Below, piece by piece: positions 7,379 through 17,693 of a stretch of 64,000 nucleotides of DNA. The position numbers and the translations under genes are program-made. The notes under the pieces are model-generated. The model was given only the letters and a program-made list of their open reading frames with translations. It was not told the DNA's origin and did no database searches. Position 1 is the first letter of the stretch. Every line of letters begins with the position of its first letter. Origin of the DNA: Streptomyces parvulus (lineage in GTDB: Bacteria > Actinomycetota > Actinomycetes > Streptomycetales > Streptomycetaceae); contig NZ_BMRX01000012.1 in NCBI RefSeq assembly GCF_014648855.1, positions 124,001 to 188,000 of the forward strand. Reading direction: 5' to 3'.

Positions 7379-7521
7379 GAGCGTTCCGTCCTTCTCTCGT
7401 CGCCGTCATTGTCACCTGCGAGACCTGGCGGTTCACTCGCCGGGGCGTACGGTGTTCTCGACAGACGGGCGGCCCGGGGCGACACTTGTCCGGCCCCAGG
7501 CCCTGGAGGAAAGGTGTCAGC

Positions 7522-8313
7522 GTGCCCCGCCGCAGAATCGGCTTCTGGTACCGCCTGGCCGCGGTGATCTGCAAACCGCCGCTCATGGTTCTGATCAAGC
7601 GGGACTGGCGGGGAATGGAGAACATTCCGGCCGACGGCGGATTTATCACCGCCGTGAACCACAATTCGCACGTGGACCCCTTCGCGTACGCGCACTACCA
7701 GTACAACACCGGGCGCGTCCCCCGATTCCTGGCGAAGAGCGGCCTTTTCAAGAAGGGCTTCGTCGGCGCCGCCATGCGGGGCACCGGGCAGATCCCCGTC
7801 TACCGCGAGAGCACGGACGCCCTGAGCGCCTTCCGGGCCGCGATCGACGCCGTGGAGCGCGGCGAGTGCGTCGCCTTCTACCCCGAGGGCACCCTCACCC
7901 GCGACCCGGACGGCTGGCCGATGACCGCCAAGACCGGTGCCGCGCGCGTCGCCCTCCAGACCAAGTGCCCGGTGATCCCGGTCGCCCAGTGGGGCTGCAA
8001 CGAACTGCTGCCGCCCTACACCAAGAAGCCGCACCTCCTCCCGCGCAAGACCCACCGCGTGCTGGCGGGGCCTCCGGTCGACCTCTCCCGGTTCTACGAC
8101 CGGGAGATGACCGCGGAGCTGCTGAAGGAGGCCACCGAGGTCATCATGGCCGCCATCACCGGGCACCTGGAGGAGATCCGGGGCGAGCGGGCCCCCCGGA
8201 CCCCCTACGACCCGCGCCGCGAGCGGATCGAGCAGCGGCGCCGGACGCAGTCGCAGACACCGGCGGGGCCGGCGCGCACGCAGGGAACGCAGGCAGAAGG
8301 GCAGAGCACGTGA
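7522..8313 (+). CDS. 1-acylglycerol-3-phosphate acyltransferase family protein
   Basis: A 263-residue PlsC-family enzyme expected at the inner face of the membrane, where it would acylate lysophosphatidate. The catalytic HX4D motif is H47-D52 (NHNSHVD) and the substrate-binding motif is YPEGT at 120-124. GTG 7522 is preferred: GGAGGA lies 11 nt upstream and the family similarity begins there. The final 30 residues are charged and disordered. gpsA overlaps its stop by 4 nt (GTGA), so glycerol-3-phosphate supply and acylation are coupled in one operon. Confidence 0.9.
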   Translation: MPRRRIGFWYRLAAVICKPPLMVLIKRDWRGMENIPADGGFITAVNHNSHVDPFAYAHYQYNTGRVPRFLAKSGLFKKGFVGAAMRGTGQIPVYRESTDALSAFRAAIDAVERGECVAFYPEGTLTRDPDGWPMTAKTGAARVALQTKCPVIPVAQWGCNELLPPYTKKPHLLPRKTHRVLAGPPVDLSRFYDREMTAELLKEATEVIMAAITGHLEEIRGERAPRTPYDPRRERIEQRRRTQSQTPAGPARTQGTQAEGQST

Positions 8314-9320
8314 GCAAGCCGGTCAAGGCGGCCGTCTTCGGCACCGGATCCTGGGGCACCGCCTTCGGCACGGTCCTCGCCGACGCGGGGTGCGACGTCA
8401 CCCTGTGGGGGCGCCGTGCCGAACTCGCCGACGCCGTCAACTCCACCCGGACCAACCCGGACTACCTGCCGGGCGTGGAGCTGCCGGCCGGCCTGCGGGC
8501 CACCACCGACGCCGCCGAGGCCGCGCGCGACGCCGACTTCACGGTCCTCGCCGTCCCGTCCCAGACGCTGCGCGCGGGGCTCGCCGAGTGGACGCCGCTG
8601 CTGGCGCCCGGCACGGTCCTGGTGTCGCTGATGAAGGGCGTCGAACTCGGCTCCGCGATGCGGATGAGCGAGGTGATCGAGGACGTCGCCAAGGTCGGCG
8701 CCGAGCGCATCGCCGTGGTCACCGGACCCAACCTGGCCCGGGAGATCGCCGCCCGCATGCCGGCCGCCGCGGTGGTCGCCTGCCCCGACGAGTCCGTCGC
8801 CCGGCGCCTGCAGACCGCCTGCCACACCCCGTACTTCCGCCCGTACACCAACACCGACGTCGTCGGCTGCGAACTGGGCGGCGCCGTGAAGAACGTGATC
8901 GGGCTGGCCGTCGGCATCGCGGACGGCATGGGCCTGGGCGACAACGCCAAGGGCTCCCTCATCACCCGCGGCCTCGCCGAGACCACCCGCCTCGGCGTCG
9001 CCCTCGGCGCCGACCCGCTGACCTTCTCCGGACTGGCCGGGCTCGGCGACCTGGTGGCGACCTGCTCCTCCCCGCTCTCCCGCAACCACACCTTCGGCAC
9101 CAACCTCGGCAAGGGCATGACCCTCCAGGAGACCATCGCGGTCACCAGGCAGACCGCCGAGGGCGTCAAGTCCTGCGAGTCGGTGCTGGATCTGGCCCGC
9201 AGGCACGGCGTCGACATGCCGATCACCGAGACGGTGGTCGCCATCGTCCACGAGGGCAAGTCCCCGGTGGTCGCCGTCAAGGAGCTGATGTCGCGCAGCG
9301 CGAAGCCCGAACGACGCTGA
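8310..9320 (+). CDS. gpsA: NAD(P)H-dependent glycerol-3-phosphate dehydrogenase
   Basis: A 336-residue GpsA that reduces dihydroxyacetone phosphate to sn-glycerol-3-phosphate for phospholipid synthesis. The Rossmann motif GTGSWGT is at residues 10-16, and the catalytic lysine segment GGAVKNVIGLAVG lies in the second domain. The GTG start overlaps the acyltransferase TGA, and AAGGGC is about 10 nt upstream. Length and motifs are typical. Confidence 0.96.
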   Translation: MSKPVKAAVFGTGSWGTAFGTVLADAGCDVTLWGRRAELADAVNSTRTNPDYLPGVELPAGLRATTDAAEAARDADFTVLAVPSQTLRAGLAEWTPLLAPGTVLVSLMKGVELGSAMRMSEVIEDVAKVGAERIAVVTGPNLAREIAARMPAAAVVACPDESVARRLQTACHTPYFRPYTNTDVVGCELGGAVKNVIGLAVGIADGMGLGDNAKGSLITRGLAETTRLGVALGADPLTFSGLAGLGDLVATCSSPLSRNHTFGTNLGKGMTLQETIAVTRQTAEGVKSCESVLDLARRHGVDMPITETVVAIVHEGKSPVVAVKELMSRSAKPERR

Positions 9321-9414
9321 GCGACGGCCGTACCGCACCCCCGGACACCGGCCGCGCCACGCGGCCCCGCCGACGCTGTCTCGCGGCCCTACGGCCGGGT
9401 ACTCTCAACGCGAT

Positions 9415-10572
9415 ATGAGCACCGAGAACCTCCCCCAGAGCCCCGAGCAGCCGCCTCGCAAGCCGCGTGTGGCCGTCGTGTTCGGCGGGCGCAGCTCCGA
9501 ACACGGGATCTCCGTGGTCACCGCCGGCGCCGTCCTCGCGGCCATCGACCGGACGAAGTACGACGTCCTGCCGATCGGCATCACCAGGGACGGCCGCTGG
9601 GCCCTCACCGCCGACGAGCCGGAACGCATGGCGATCACCGAGCGCCGTACGCCCGACGTCGAGGAACTGGCCGAGTCGGCCGAGGGCGCCGTGGTGCTGC
9701 CCGTCGACCCCGCCAACCGCGAAGTCGTCTACAGCGAACCCGGCGCGGTGCCCAAGGCGCTGGGCGAGGTGGACGTCGTCTTCCCCGTGCTGCACGGCCC
9801 GTACGGCGAGGACGGCACCCTCCAGGGTCTCCTCGAACTGTCCGGTGTGCCCTACGTCGGCGCGGGTGTGCTCGCCTCGGCCGTCGGCCAGGACAAGGAG
9901 TACATGAAGGCGGTGTTCGCCTCCTACGGGCTGAAGGTCGGCCCCTACGCGGTGATCCGTCCCCGCGACTGGGAGCAGGACCGTTCCGGCGCCCGCCGCA
10001 GGATCGTCGACTTCGCCGCCGAGCACGGCTGGCCGCTCTTCGTGAAGCCGGCCCGGGCCGGCTCCTCGATCGGCATCACCAAGGTCGACGACCCGGCCGG
10101 CCTCGACGAGGCGATCGAGGAGGCCCGGCGCCACGACCCGAAGATCCTGGTCGAGGCGACCCTGCGCGGCCGCGAGATCGAGTGCGGCGTGCTGGAGTTC
10201 GAGGACGGCCCCCGCGCCTCCGTCCCCGCGGAGATCCCGCCGCCCTCGGAGCACGCGTACTACGACTTCGAGGCCAAGTACATCGACTCCACCCCCGGCA
10301 TCGTGCCGGCCCCGCTCACGCCCGAGGAGACCGCCGAGGTGCGGCGCCTCGCCGTGGCGGCGTTCGACGCGGCGTCCTGCGAGGGCCTGGTGCGCGCGGA
10401 CTTCTTCCTCACCGAGGACGGCGAGTTCGTGATCAACGAGATCAACACCATGCCGGGATTCACGCCGATCTCGATGTACCCGAAGATGTGGGAGGCGAGC
10501 GGTATCGGCTACCCCGAGCTGGTGGACCGGCTGGTCCAGGCGGCGCTGCGGCGCCCGACGGGGCTGCGCTGA
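9415..10572 (+). CDS. ddlA: D-alanine--D-alanine ligase
   Basis: A 385-residue ATP-grasp ligase that makes the D-Ala-D-Ala terminus of peptidoglycan precursors. It shows the N-terminal VVFGGRSSEHGISVVT and the ATP-grasp stretches FVKPARAGSSIGI and NEINTMPGFTP. A -10-like TACTCT ends 9 nt before the ATG and no strong Shine-Dalgarno is visible, so the leader is short. It lies 94 bp after gpsA and may have its own promoter. The sequence gives no sign of a D-Ala-D-Lac (VanA-type) ligase. Confidence 0.95.
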   Translation: MSTENLPQSPEQPPRKPRVAVVFGGRSSEHGISVVTAGAVLAAIDRTKYDVLPIGITRDGRWALTADEPERMAITERRTPDVEELAESAEGAVVLPVDPANREVVYSEPGAVPKALGEVDVVFPVLHGPYGEDGTLQGLLELSGVPYVGAGVLASAVGQDKEYMKAVFASYGLKVGPYAVIRPRDWEQDRSGARRRIVDFAAEHGWPLFVKPARAGSSIGITKVDDPAGLDEAIEEARRHDPKILVEATLRGREIECGVLEFEDGPRASVPAEIPPPSEHAYYDFEAKYIDSTPGIVPAPLTPEETAEVRRLAVAAFDAASCEGLVRADFFLTEDGEFVINEINTMPGFTPISMYPKMWEASGIGYPELVDRLVQAALRRPTGLR

Positions 10573-10595
10573 CCCCTCCCGCCCCGCGCACGGCC

Positions 10596-10625
10596 AGAAG
10601 GCGACCCCCTCGGGGGTCGCCTTCT
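10596..10625 (+). terminator. Terminator downstream of ddlA
   Basis: A 14-bp inverted repeat (10596-10609 with 10612-10625) lies 23 nt past the ddl stop. The centre is only 2 nt, so the innermost pairs must open to form a loop. It overlaps the end of the decayed minus-strand gene at 10610-10799. Confidence 0.75.
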
Positions 10626-10799
10626 CGCAGTATGATCAGCGGGTTTCCCGGCCCGTCGCCCGCAGGCGGCGGCGCGTTGTCCGGGTTCCGCCACAGCTTG
10701 ACGACCGAGGCCCGGACCGGGAACCGCCGCCGGCCCGCCGTCGTCTGCTGAGGAGCAGCAGGCGGCGGCGATCAACAGCACGAGAGCGAGCGGGCGGAA
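10610..10799 (-). pseudogene. Remnant of an exported lipoprotein-like gene (possibly DUF3515)
   Basis: On the minus strand one frame reads a hydrophobic signal-like segment ending in a cysteine box (PLALVLLIAAACCSSADD). The coding-like signal then continues in another frame (RASVVKLWRNPDN, then NPLIILREG). A frameshift near 10720, no credible start, and only about 63 codons where the family has about 160 mark it as decayed. From memory, streptomycetes carry a DUF3515 lipoprotein between ddl and the Lrp-type gene, and these fragments resemble its N-terminus and its LRCGVP region. The family assignment is tentative. Confidence 0.45.
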
Positions 10800-10803
10800 G
10801 GGG

Positions 10804-11037
10804 TCAGAGATGGACCACGGGGCAGGTCAGCGTCCGCGTGATGCCGTCCACCTGCTGGACCTTGGCGACCACCATGCGGCCCAGTTCGTCGACGGTGTCG
10901 GACTGCGCGCGCACGATGACGTCGTAGGGTCCGGTCACGTCCTCGGCCTGGATCACCCCGGGGATCTTGCTGATCGTCTCGGCGACGGTCGACGCCTTGC
11001 CGACCTCCGTCTGGATCAGGATGTACGCCTGTACCAC
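10804..11037 (-). CDS. Stand-alone Lrp/AsnC ligand-binding (RAM) domain protein
   Basis: A 77-residue protein consisting only of the RAM effector-binding fold (AYILIQTEVGKASTV, GVIQAEDVTGPYDVIV), with no helix-turn-helix. Such proteins oligomerise and bind amino acids; in the family they may modulate full-length Lrp proteins. It diverges from thiL. The decayed lipoprotein-like gene lies directly downstream on the same strand, which suggests the two were once co-transcribed. Confidence 0.88.
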   Translation of the reverse strand: MVQAYILIQTEVGKASTVAETISKIPGVIQAEDVTGPYDVIVRAQSDTVDELGRMVVAKVQQVDGITRTLTCPVVHL

Positions 11038-11177
11038 GGAACCTCCAGAGCGGCCACGAGGATCATGTGGGGAAAAGGAACGCCACGGTATCGCGTGGGC
11101 GCTCCTCGCGGGGAGACCCGTGGGCCGCGGGCCCCGCGCGCCGGGGTGCCGGAGGGACAGGAGTTGACGATCACGCC

Positions 11178-11204
11178 GACCGTGGCGACGGTCATTTCGA
11201 CCGT
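11178..11204. promoter_or_regulatory. Cluster of GACCGT half-sites upstream of thiL
   Basis: GACCGT (11178-11183), ACGGTC (11188-11193) and GACCGT (11199-11204) form two back-to-back inverted pairs with 4- and 5-nt spacers. They sit between the divergent Lrp-like and thiL genes, downstream of TTGACG (11164-11169), which could be a -35. The pattern suggests a regulator operator; the factor is unknown. Confidence 0.3.
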
Positions 11205-11264
11205 AACGAGGACAGAGATGACGCGCGACCGGGCAAGGACACGCACGGAAGGGGAGCCAAGGCG

Positions 11265-12229
11265 ATGAAGGGCACTGTTGGTGAGCTGGGGGAGTTCGGG
11301 CTCATCAGGGAGCTCACCTCCCGTCTCACCACCACCCCGGCTGTCCGGGTGGGCCCCGGCGACGACGCCGCGGTGGTGGCCGCGCCCGACCGCCGGGTGG
11401 TGGCCAGCACCGACATCCTCGTGGAGGGGCGGCACTTCCGCCGGGACTGGTCCACCGCGTACGACGTGGGCCGCAAGGCCGCCGCGCAGAACCTCGCGGA
11501 CATCGCCGCCATGGGCGCCGTGCCGACCGCGCTCCTGCTCGGCCTGGTCGTCCCCGCCGAACTGCCGGTGACCTGGCCGACCGAGCTGATGGACGGCCTG
11601 CGCGACGAGTGCCAGGTGGCCGGCGCCTCGGTGGTCGGCGGCGACGTGGTCCGCGGCGACACCATCACGGTCTCCATCACGGCGCTGGGCGACCTGCGCA
11701 ACCAGGAGCCCGTGACCCGGGGCGGCGCCCAGCCCGGCGACCTCGTCGCGGTGACCGGCTGGCTGGGCTGGTCCGCGGCCGGGTTCGCGGTCCTCTCCCG
11801 CGGTTTCCGCTCGCCGCGCGCCTTCGTCGAGGCCCACCGGCGCCCCGAGCCGCCCTACCACGCGGGTCCCGCGGCGGCCGGACTCGGCGCCACCGCCATG
11901 TGCGACGTGAGCGACGGCCTCATCGCCGACCTCGGGCACATCGCCGAGGCGAGCAAGGTCAGGATCGACGTCCGCTCGGGGCAGATCGACATCCCCTCCC
12001 AGATGAACGACATCGGCCAGGCCGTCGGCGTCGACCCCATGCAGTGGGTACTCACCGGGGGAGAGGACCACGCGATCGTGGCGACCTTCCCGCCAGACGT
12101 GAAGCTGCCCGCCCGCTGGAAGGTCATCGGCGAGGTGCTCAACCCCTCCGCGCTGCCCCAGGTGACCGTCGACGGGGCGCCCTGGACCAGCAAGGGCGGC
12201 TGGGACCACTTCGGCGGGGAGGTCGAGGC

Positions 12230-12233
<4 letters not shown>
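11265..12233 (+). CDS. thiL: Thiamine-monophosphate kinase
   Basis: A 322-residue ThiL that phosphorylates thiamine monophosphate to the active diphosphate. It has the PurM-like fold signatures: GPGDDAAV near the N-terminus, STDILVEGRHF, AQNLADIAAMGA for Mg-ATP binding, and CDVSDGL in the second half. ATG 11265 is preceded by GGAAGGGGAG. An upstream in-frame ATG at 11067 would add 66 residues without similarity. The stop overlaps the thiD start (ATGA). Confidence 0.95.
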
Positions 12234-13027
<794 letters not shown>

Positions 13028-13100
13028 GCGGTGCCCGGCGCGGTGCCGGGGGCGTGGGCGCGGCGGCCGGGGAGCCGTGCGCACGGCGTCCGGGCACGGC

Positions 13101-13130
13101 AAAAAGCCGGTCCACCCGAGGTGGACCGGC
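13101..13130 (-). terminator. Terminator of rpmB
   Basis: A perfect 11-bp stem with a 3-nt loop. On the minus strand it is followed by five T residues, 45 nt past the rpmB stop. It also separates convergent thiD. Confidence 0.88.
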
Positions 13131-13174
13131 TCCCTACAGCGGACCAGGCAGTGGCCGCGCGCTCAGCTGTCGCG

Positions 13175-13360
13175 TCAGCGCGAGACCTTGCCGGCCTTGA
13201 TGCACGAGGTGCAAGCGTTCACGCGCTTCGGCGTCCCGCCCTCCACGGTACGCACGCGCTGGATGTTCGGGTTCCAGCGACGGGGCGTACGGCGGTGGGA
13301 GTGCGAGATGTTGTTGCCGAAGCCCGGCCCCTTGCCGCAGACGTCGCAGTTGGCAGCCAC
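13175..13360 (-). CDS. rpmB: Ribosomal protein L28 (zinc-ribbon form)
   Basis: A 61-residue large-subunit protein. Two CXXC pairs (CDVC near the start and CTSC near residue 50) make it the zinc-binding C+ form. Streptomycetes usually also carry a cysteine-free paralogue that Zur derepresses under zinc starvation. It diverges from the FakA-like gene and ends at its own terminator. Confidence 0.95.
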   Translation of the reverse strand: MAANCDVCGKGPGFGNNISHSHRRTPRRWNPNIQRVRTVEGGTPKRVNACTSCIKAGKVSR

Positions 13361-13623
13361 GGGTCACTCCAAAGACTTCAGATGCACTTACGGTTGATCC
13401 CGGCATGCCGGGATCAAGCTCCCGGACTCTACGGTCCGGAATCTGAGTGGCGGTGCCAGGGGGATGGCCCGATCGGGATCGGGCAACCGGAGCAGCATAC
13501 AACGACTGCTCCCGTACAACGAAACTACCACGGCAGCTCAGCGGCCCGCCCCGGGTCTCCGGCGCCGGGCACCCGCCCGAGGTCTACGCTGCCAGCCACG
13601 TCCAGCAGCTCAGGGAGGCGCAG

Positions 13624-15414
13624 GTGGCGCACGTGCCGCAGAGGTTCTTCGACGCTCTGGCGGTGCGTACCTGGTGCGGTCTGTCACTGAGCGCGCTGGG
13701 ACGGGCACGCGAGGAGATCGACGCGATCAACGTCTATCCGGTCGCCGACGGGGACACCGGTACGAACCTCTATCTGACCGTCGAGTCGGCCGCCGCCGCC
13801 GTGGAGGCGGTGTTCGCGGGCCACGAGCTGGATGCCGGGCCGCCGGGCGCGGGCCCTTCCGCGGCGCGGGCCGACGGGCCTTCCCCGGTGGAGGCCGGCG
13901 GCCCCTCCCTGGCGGAGGCCGTGGGCGCGATGGCGCACGGGGCGCTCATCGGCGCGCGCGGCAACTCCGGGACGATCCTCGCGCAGCTGCTGCGCGGCAT
14001 GGCCCAGGTGCTCACCGAGCGCAGTGACTCCGCCCACACCGACGGCGCCGGTCTGCGGCTGGCCCTGCGCAACGCCGCGGAGTCCGCCCGGCAGGCCGTC
14101 GCCCACCCGGTCGAGGGCACCGTCCTCACCGTCGCCTCCGCCGCCGCCGACGCGGGGGAGGCGGCGGAGGGCGACTGCGCGGAGGTGGCCCGCGCCGCCT
14201 ACGAGGGCGCCCGCGCGGCGCTCGCCGCCACCCCGGGCCAACTGTCCGTGCTGGAGCGCGCCGGAGTGGTCGACGCCGGGGGGCACGGCCTGGTGACGGT
14301 CCTCGGCGCCCTGGTGGAGACGTTCACCGGGCGGACGCCGGGGCCCTCGGCGCCCGTCACCGTCCACGCGCGCGTGGAACCCCACCCGGAGGGCGGGCCG
14401 GACGCCGACGCCGGTCTCACCCCAGGGGACGGGCCGCACGCGCACCCGGCGCCGGCCGGCGAGTGCGGGCCGGTGAACGGCGACCACGACGAGCCCGCCT
14501 TCGAGGTGATCTACCTCCTGGAGGCCGACGACGCCGCCGTCGCGCGCCTGCGGCAGCGGCTGGACGCCCTCGGTGACTCCCTCGTCGTGGTCGGCGGCGA
14601 CGGACTGTGGAACGTCCACGTGCACGTCGACGACGCGGGCGCCGCCGTCGAGGCGGGCGTCGAGGCCGGGCGGCCGTACCGGATCCGCATCACCCACTTC
14701 GGGCACGCCGATGCCCGGGCCGCCGCGGCCGAGCGCGCGCCCCGCGAACCCCGCCGGCGTGCCGTGGTGGCGGTCGTGCCGGGGGAGGGGCTGGCCGGGC
14801 TGTACGCCGAGGCGGGCGCGACCGCGGTCCTCGCCCGTCCCGGGGAGCCGCCGGCCAGCGGGGAGCTGGTCCAGGCCGTACGCCGGGCGCACGCGCGCGA
14901 GGTGGTGCTGCTGCCCAACGACGCCGAGCTGCGGCACACCGCCGCGGCGGCGGCCGAGCAGGCCCGCACCGAAGGCGTCCGGGTCGCCCTCATCCCGACC
15001 CGCTCCGCGGTCCAGGGCATCGCCGCGCTCGCCGTGCACGAGCCCGGCCGGCGGTTCGACGAGGACGTCGTGGCGATGACCTCGGCGGCCGGCGCGACCC
15101 GGTACGCCGAGGTCGTGGTCGCCGAACACCAGTCCTGGACCACGGCGGGCATCTGCCAGGCCGGTGACGTGCTCGGCCTCATCGACGGCGACGTCGCCGT
15201 CATCGGCGCGGACGTCACGGAGGTCGCGGCGACCGTCCTGGACCGGATGCTCTCGGCCGGCGGCGAGCTGGTCACCCTCGTCCTCGGCGACGAGGCGCCC
15301 GGCACCGTCACCGAGCACCTGGAGGCCCGGGTCCGCGAGGCCTACCTCGCCGTCGACACCGTCGTCCACCGCGGCGGCCGGCAGGGCGCGCTGCTGCTGG
15401 TCGGGGTGGAGTAG
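13624..15414 (+). CDS. DAK2-domain protein, FakA/YloV-like kinase
   Basis: A 596-residue protein. The N-terminal about 200 residues are a DhaL-type DAK2 kinase domain (INVYPVADGDTGTN binds Mg-ADP; GARGNSGTILAQLLRG follows). The remainder resembles the central and C-terminal FakA domains. In Firmicutes FakA phosphorylates fatty acids held by a FakB (DegV) protein for phospholipid synthesis; whether this applies here is inference, and no degV gene is in the window. An acidic-proline insert near 240-300 is poorly conserved in style. GTG 13624 has GGGAGG 7 nt upstream. recG follows after 53 nt. Confidence 0.85.
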   Translation: MAHVPQRFFDALAVRTWCGLSLSALGRAREEIDAINVYPVADGDTGTNLYLTVESAAAAVEAVFAGHELDAGPPGAGPSAARADGPSPVEAGGPSLAEAVGAMAHGALIGARGNSGTILAQLLRGMAQVLTERSDSAHTDGAGLRLALRNAAESARQAVAHPVEGTVLTVASAAADAGEAAEGDCAEVARAAYEGARAALAATPGQLSVLERAGVVDAGGHGLVTVLGALVETFTGRTPGPSAPVTVHARVEPHPEGGPDADAGLTPGDGPHAHPAPAGECGPVNGDHDEPAFEVIYLLEADDAAVARLRQRLDALGDSLVVVGGDGLWNVHVHVDDAGAAVEAGVEAGRPYRIRITHFGHADARAAAAERAPREPRRRAVVAVVPGEGLAGLYAEAGATAVLARPGEPPASGELVQAVRRAHAREVVLLPNDAELRHTAAAAAEQARTEGVRVALIPTRSAVQGIAALAVHEPGRRFDEDVVAMTSAAGATRYAEVVVAEHQSWTTAGICQAGDVLGLIDGDVAVIGADVTEVAATVLDRMLSAGGELVTLVLGDEAPGTVTEHLEARVREAYLAVDTVVHRGGRQGALLLVGVE

Positions 15415-15467
15415 CACGGCGCTCCACCGGGCCGCCTGCTGGGCCGTTGTCAGTGGCGTGGTGTGCA

Positions 15468-17693
15468 ATGGATCTCGTGCCCGGACTGCGTGAACCCCTG
15501 AAGAAGGTGCTCGGACCCGCCACCGCGAAGGTGATGGCCGAGCACCTCGGCCTGCACACCGTCGGCGACCTCCTCCACCACTACCCGCGCAGATACGAGG
15601 AGCGCGGCCAGCTCACCCACCTCGCCGACCTGCCCATGGACGAACACGTCACGGTGGTCGCGCAGGTCGCCGACGCCCGGCTGCACTCCTTCGCCTCGTC
15701 CAGGGCACCGCGCGGCAAGGGCCAGCGCCTCGAAGTGACCATCACGGACGGCAGCGGCCGCCTCCAACTGGTCTTCTTCGGCAACGGCGTGCACAAGCCG
15801 CACAAGGAACTCCTCCCCGGCACCCGCGCGATGTTCGCGGGCAAGGTCTCCGTTTTCAACCGACGCCTCCAACTGGCCCATCCGGCATACGAGTTGCTGC
15901 GCGCCGCCGACGAGGACGAGGCGAGCGAGAGCGTCGAGTCCTGGGCCGGCGCCCTCATCCCGCTCTACCCGGCCACCGCCAAACTGGAGTCCTGGAAGAT
16001 CGGCAAGGCGATCCAGACGGTGCTGCCGAGCGCCCAGGAGGCCGTCGACCCGCTGCCCGCCTCCCTGCGCGAGGGCCGGGGCCTGGTCTCCCTGCCCGAG
16101 GCCCTCCTCAAGATCCACCGCCCGCACACCAAGGCCGACATCGAGGACGCCCGCGCCCGCCTGAAGTGGGACGAGGCCTTCGTCCTCCAGGTGGCCCTCG
16201 CCCGCCGCCGGCACGCCGAGACCCAACTCCCCGCCGTCCCCCGCAGACCCCTCCCCGACGGCCTCCTCGCCGCCTTCGACGACCGCCTCCCCTTCACCCT
16301 CACCGACGGCCAGCGCAAGGTCTCCCGCGAGATCTTCGACGACCTCGCCACCGACCACCCGATGCACCGGCTGCTCCAGGGAGAAGTCGGCAGCGGCAAG
16401 ACCATGGTCGCCCTGCGCGCCATGCTCGCCGTCGTCGACGCGGGCGGGCAGGCCGTGATGCTCGCGCCCACCGAGGTGCTCGCCCAGCAGCACCACCGGT
16501 CGGTCGTCGAGATGATGGGCGAGCTGGCCGAGGGAGGCATGCTGGGCGGCGCCGAGCACGCCACCAAGGTGGTGCTGCTCACCGGCTCCATGGGCGCCGC
16601 CGCCCGCCGGGCCGCCCTGCTCGACCTCGTGACCGGCGAGGCGGGCATCGTCATCGGCACGCACGCGCTGATCGAGGACAAGGTGCAGTTCCACGACCTC
16701 GGGCTGGTCGTCGTCGACGAGCAGCACCGGTTCGGCGTCGAGCAGCGCGACGCCCTGCGCGGCAAGGGGAAGCAGCCCCCGCACCTGCTCGTGATGACCG
16801 CCACCCCCATCCCGCGCACCGTCGCGATGACCGTCTTCGGAGACCTGGAGACCTCGGTCCTGGACCAGCTCCCGGCCGGCCGGTCCCCGATCGCCAGCCA
16901 TGTCGTCCCGGCCGCCGACAAGCCCCACTTCCTCTCCCGGGCCTGGGAGAGGGTCCGGGAGGAGGTGTCCAACGGCCATCAGGCGTACGTCGTCTGCCCG
17001 CGCATCGGTGACGAGGCGGACGACCCGGGCCGGAAGGGCGGCGCAGGCAAGGCTTCGCCCGAGGACGACGCCGAGAAGCGGCCCCCGCTCGCCGTCCTCG
17101 ACGTCGCCGGACAGCTGGCGAAGGGCCCCCTGGAAGGGCTCAAGGTCGAGATCCTGCACGGCCGCATGCCGCCCGACGACAAGGACGCCGTCATGCGCCG
17201 CTTCGCGGCCGGTGAGACCGACGTCCTGGTCGCCACCACCGTCATCGAGGTCGGCGTCAACGTCCCGAACGCCACCGCCATGGTGATCATGGACGCGGAC
17301 CGCTTCGGCGTCTCCCAGCTGCACCAGCTGCGCGGCCGGGTCGGTCGCGGCTCCGCCGCCGGGCTGTGCCTGCTGGTCACCGAGATGCCCGAGGCGAGCG
17401 CGGCCCGGCAGCGGCTGAACGCGGTCGCCGGCACCCTCGACGGCTTCGAGCTCTCCCGAATCGACCTGGAACAGCGCCGGGAGGGCGACGTCCTCGGCCA
17501 GGCACAGTCCGGCGCCCGCACCTCCCTGCGCGTCCTCGCCGTCATCGAGGACGAGGAGATCATCGCGGAGGCGCGGCAGGAGGCCGCGGCACTGGTGGCC
17601 GCCGACCCGGAGCTGACCGGCGTGCCCGGATTGCGAACGGCGCTGGAGGCCCTCCTGGACGAGCAGCGGGAGCAGTACCTGGAAAAGGGCTGA
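15468..17693 (+). CDS. recG: ATP-dependent DNA helicase RecG
   Basis: A 741-residue superfamily 2 helicase that regresses stalled forks and branch-migrates Holliday junctions. The order is an N-terminal wedge/OB domain, Walker A GEVGSGKT near residue 305, DEQH box (VVDEQHRFG), TATPIPRT (motif III), then the C-terminal helicase lobe with LRGRVGRG (motif VI). An extra 20-residue charged loop lies before motif IV. ATG 15468 is chosen by family length; GTG 15477 is possible, and neither has a strong ribosome site. Confidence 0.95.
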   Translation: MDLVPGLREPLKKVLGPATAKVMAEHLGLHTVGDLLHHYPRRYEERGQLTHLADLPMDEHVTVVAQVADARLHSFASSRAPRGKGQRLEVTITDGSGRLQLVFFGNGVHKPHKELLPGTRAMFAGKVSVFNRRLQLAHPAYELLRAADEDEASESVESWAGALIPLYPATAKLESWKIGKAIQTVLPSAQEAVDPLPASLREGRGLVSLPEALLKIHRPHTKADIEDARARLKWDEAFVLQVALARRRHAETQLPAVPRRPLPDGLLAAFDDRLPFTLTDGQRKVSREIFDDLATDHPMHRLLQGEVGSGKTMVALRAMLAVVDAGGQAVMLAPTEVLAQQHHRSVVEMMGELAEGGMLGGAEHATKVVLLTGSMGAAARRAALLDLVTGEAGIVIGTHALIEDKVQFHDLGLVVVDEQHRFGVEQRDALRGKGKQPPHLLVMTATPIPRTVAMTVFGDLETSVLDQLPAGRSPIASHVVPAADKPHFLSRAWERVREEVSNGHQAYVVCPRIGDEADDPGRKGGAGKASPEDDAEKRPPLAVLDVAGQLAKGPLEGLKVEILHGRMPPDDKDAVMRRFAAGETDVLVATTVIEVGVNVPNATAMVIMDADRFGVSQLHQLRGRVGRGSAAGLCLLVTEMPEASAARQRLNAVAGTLDGFELSRIDLEQRREGDVLGQAQSGARTSLRVLAVIEDEEIIAEARQEAAALVAADPELTGVPGLRTALEALLDEQREQYLEKG

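Noticed and set aside
11038..11264. TPP riboswitch upstream of thiL
   Set aside because: The conserved CTGAGA and ACCTGA elements of the THI box are absent.
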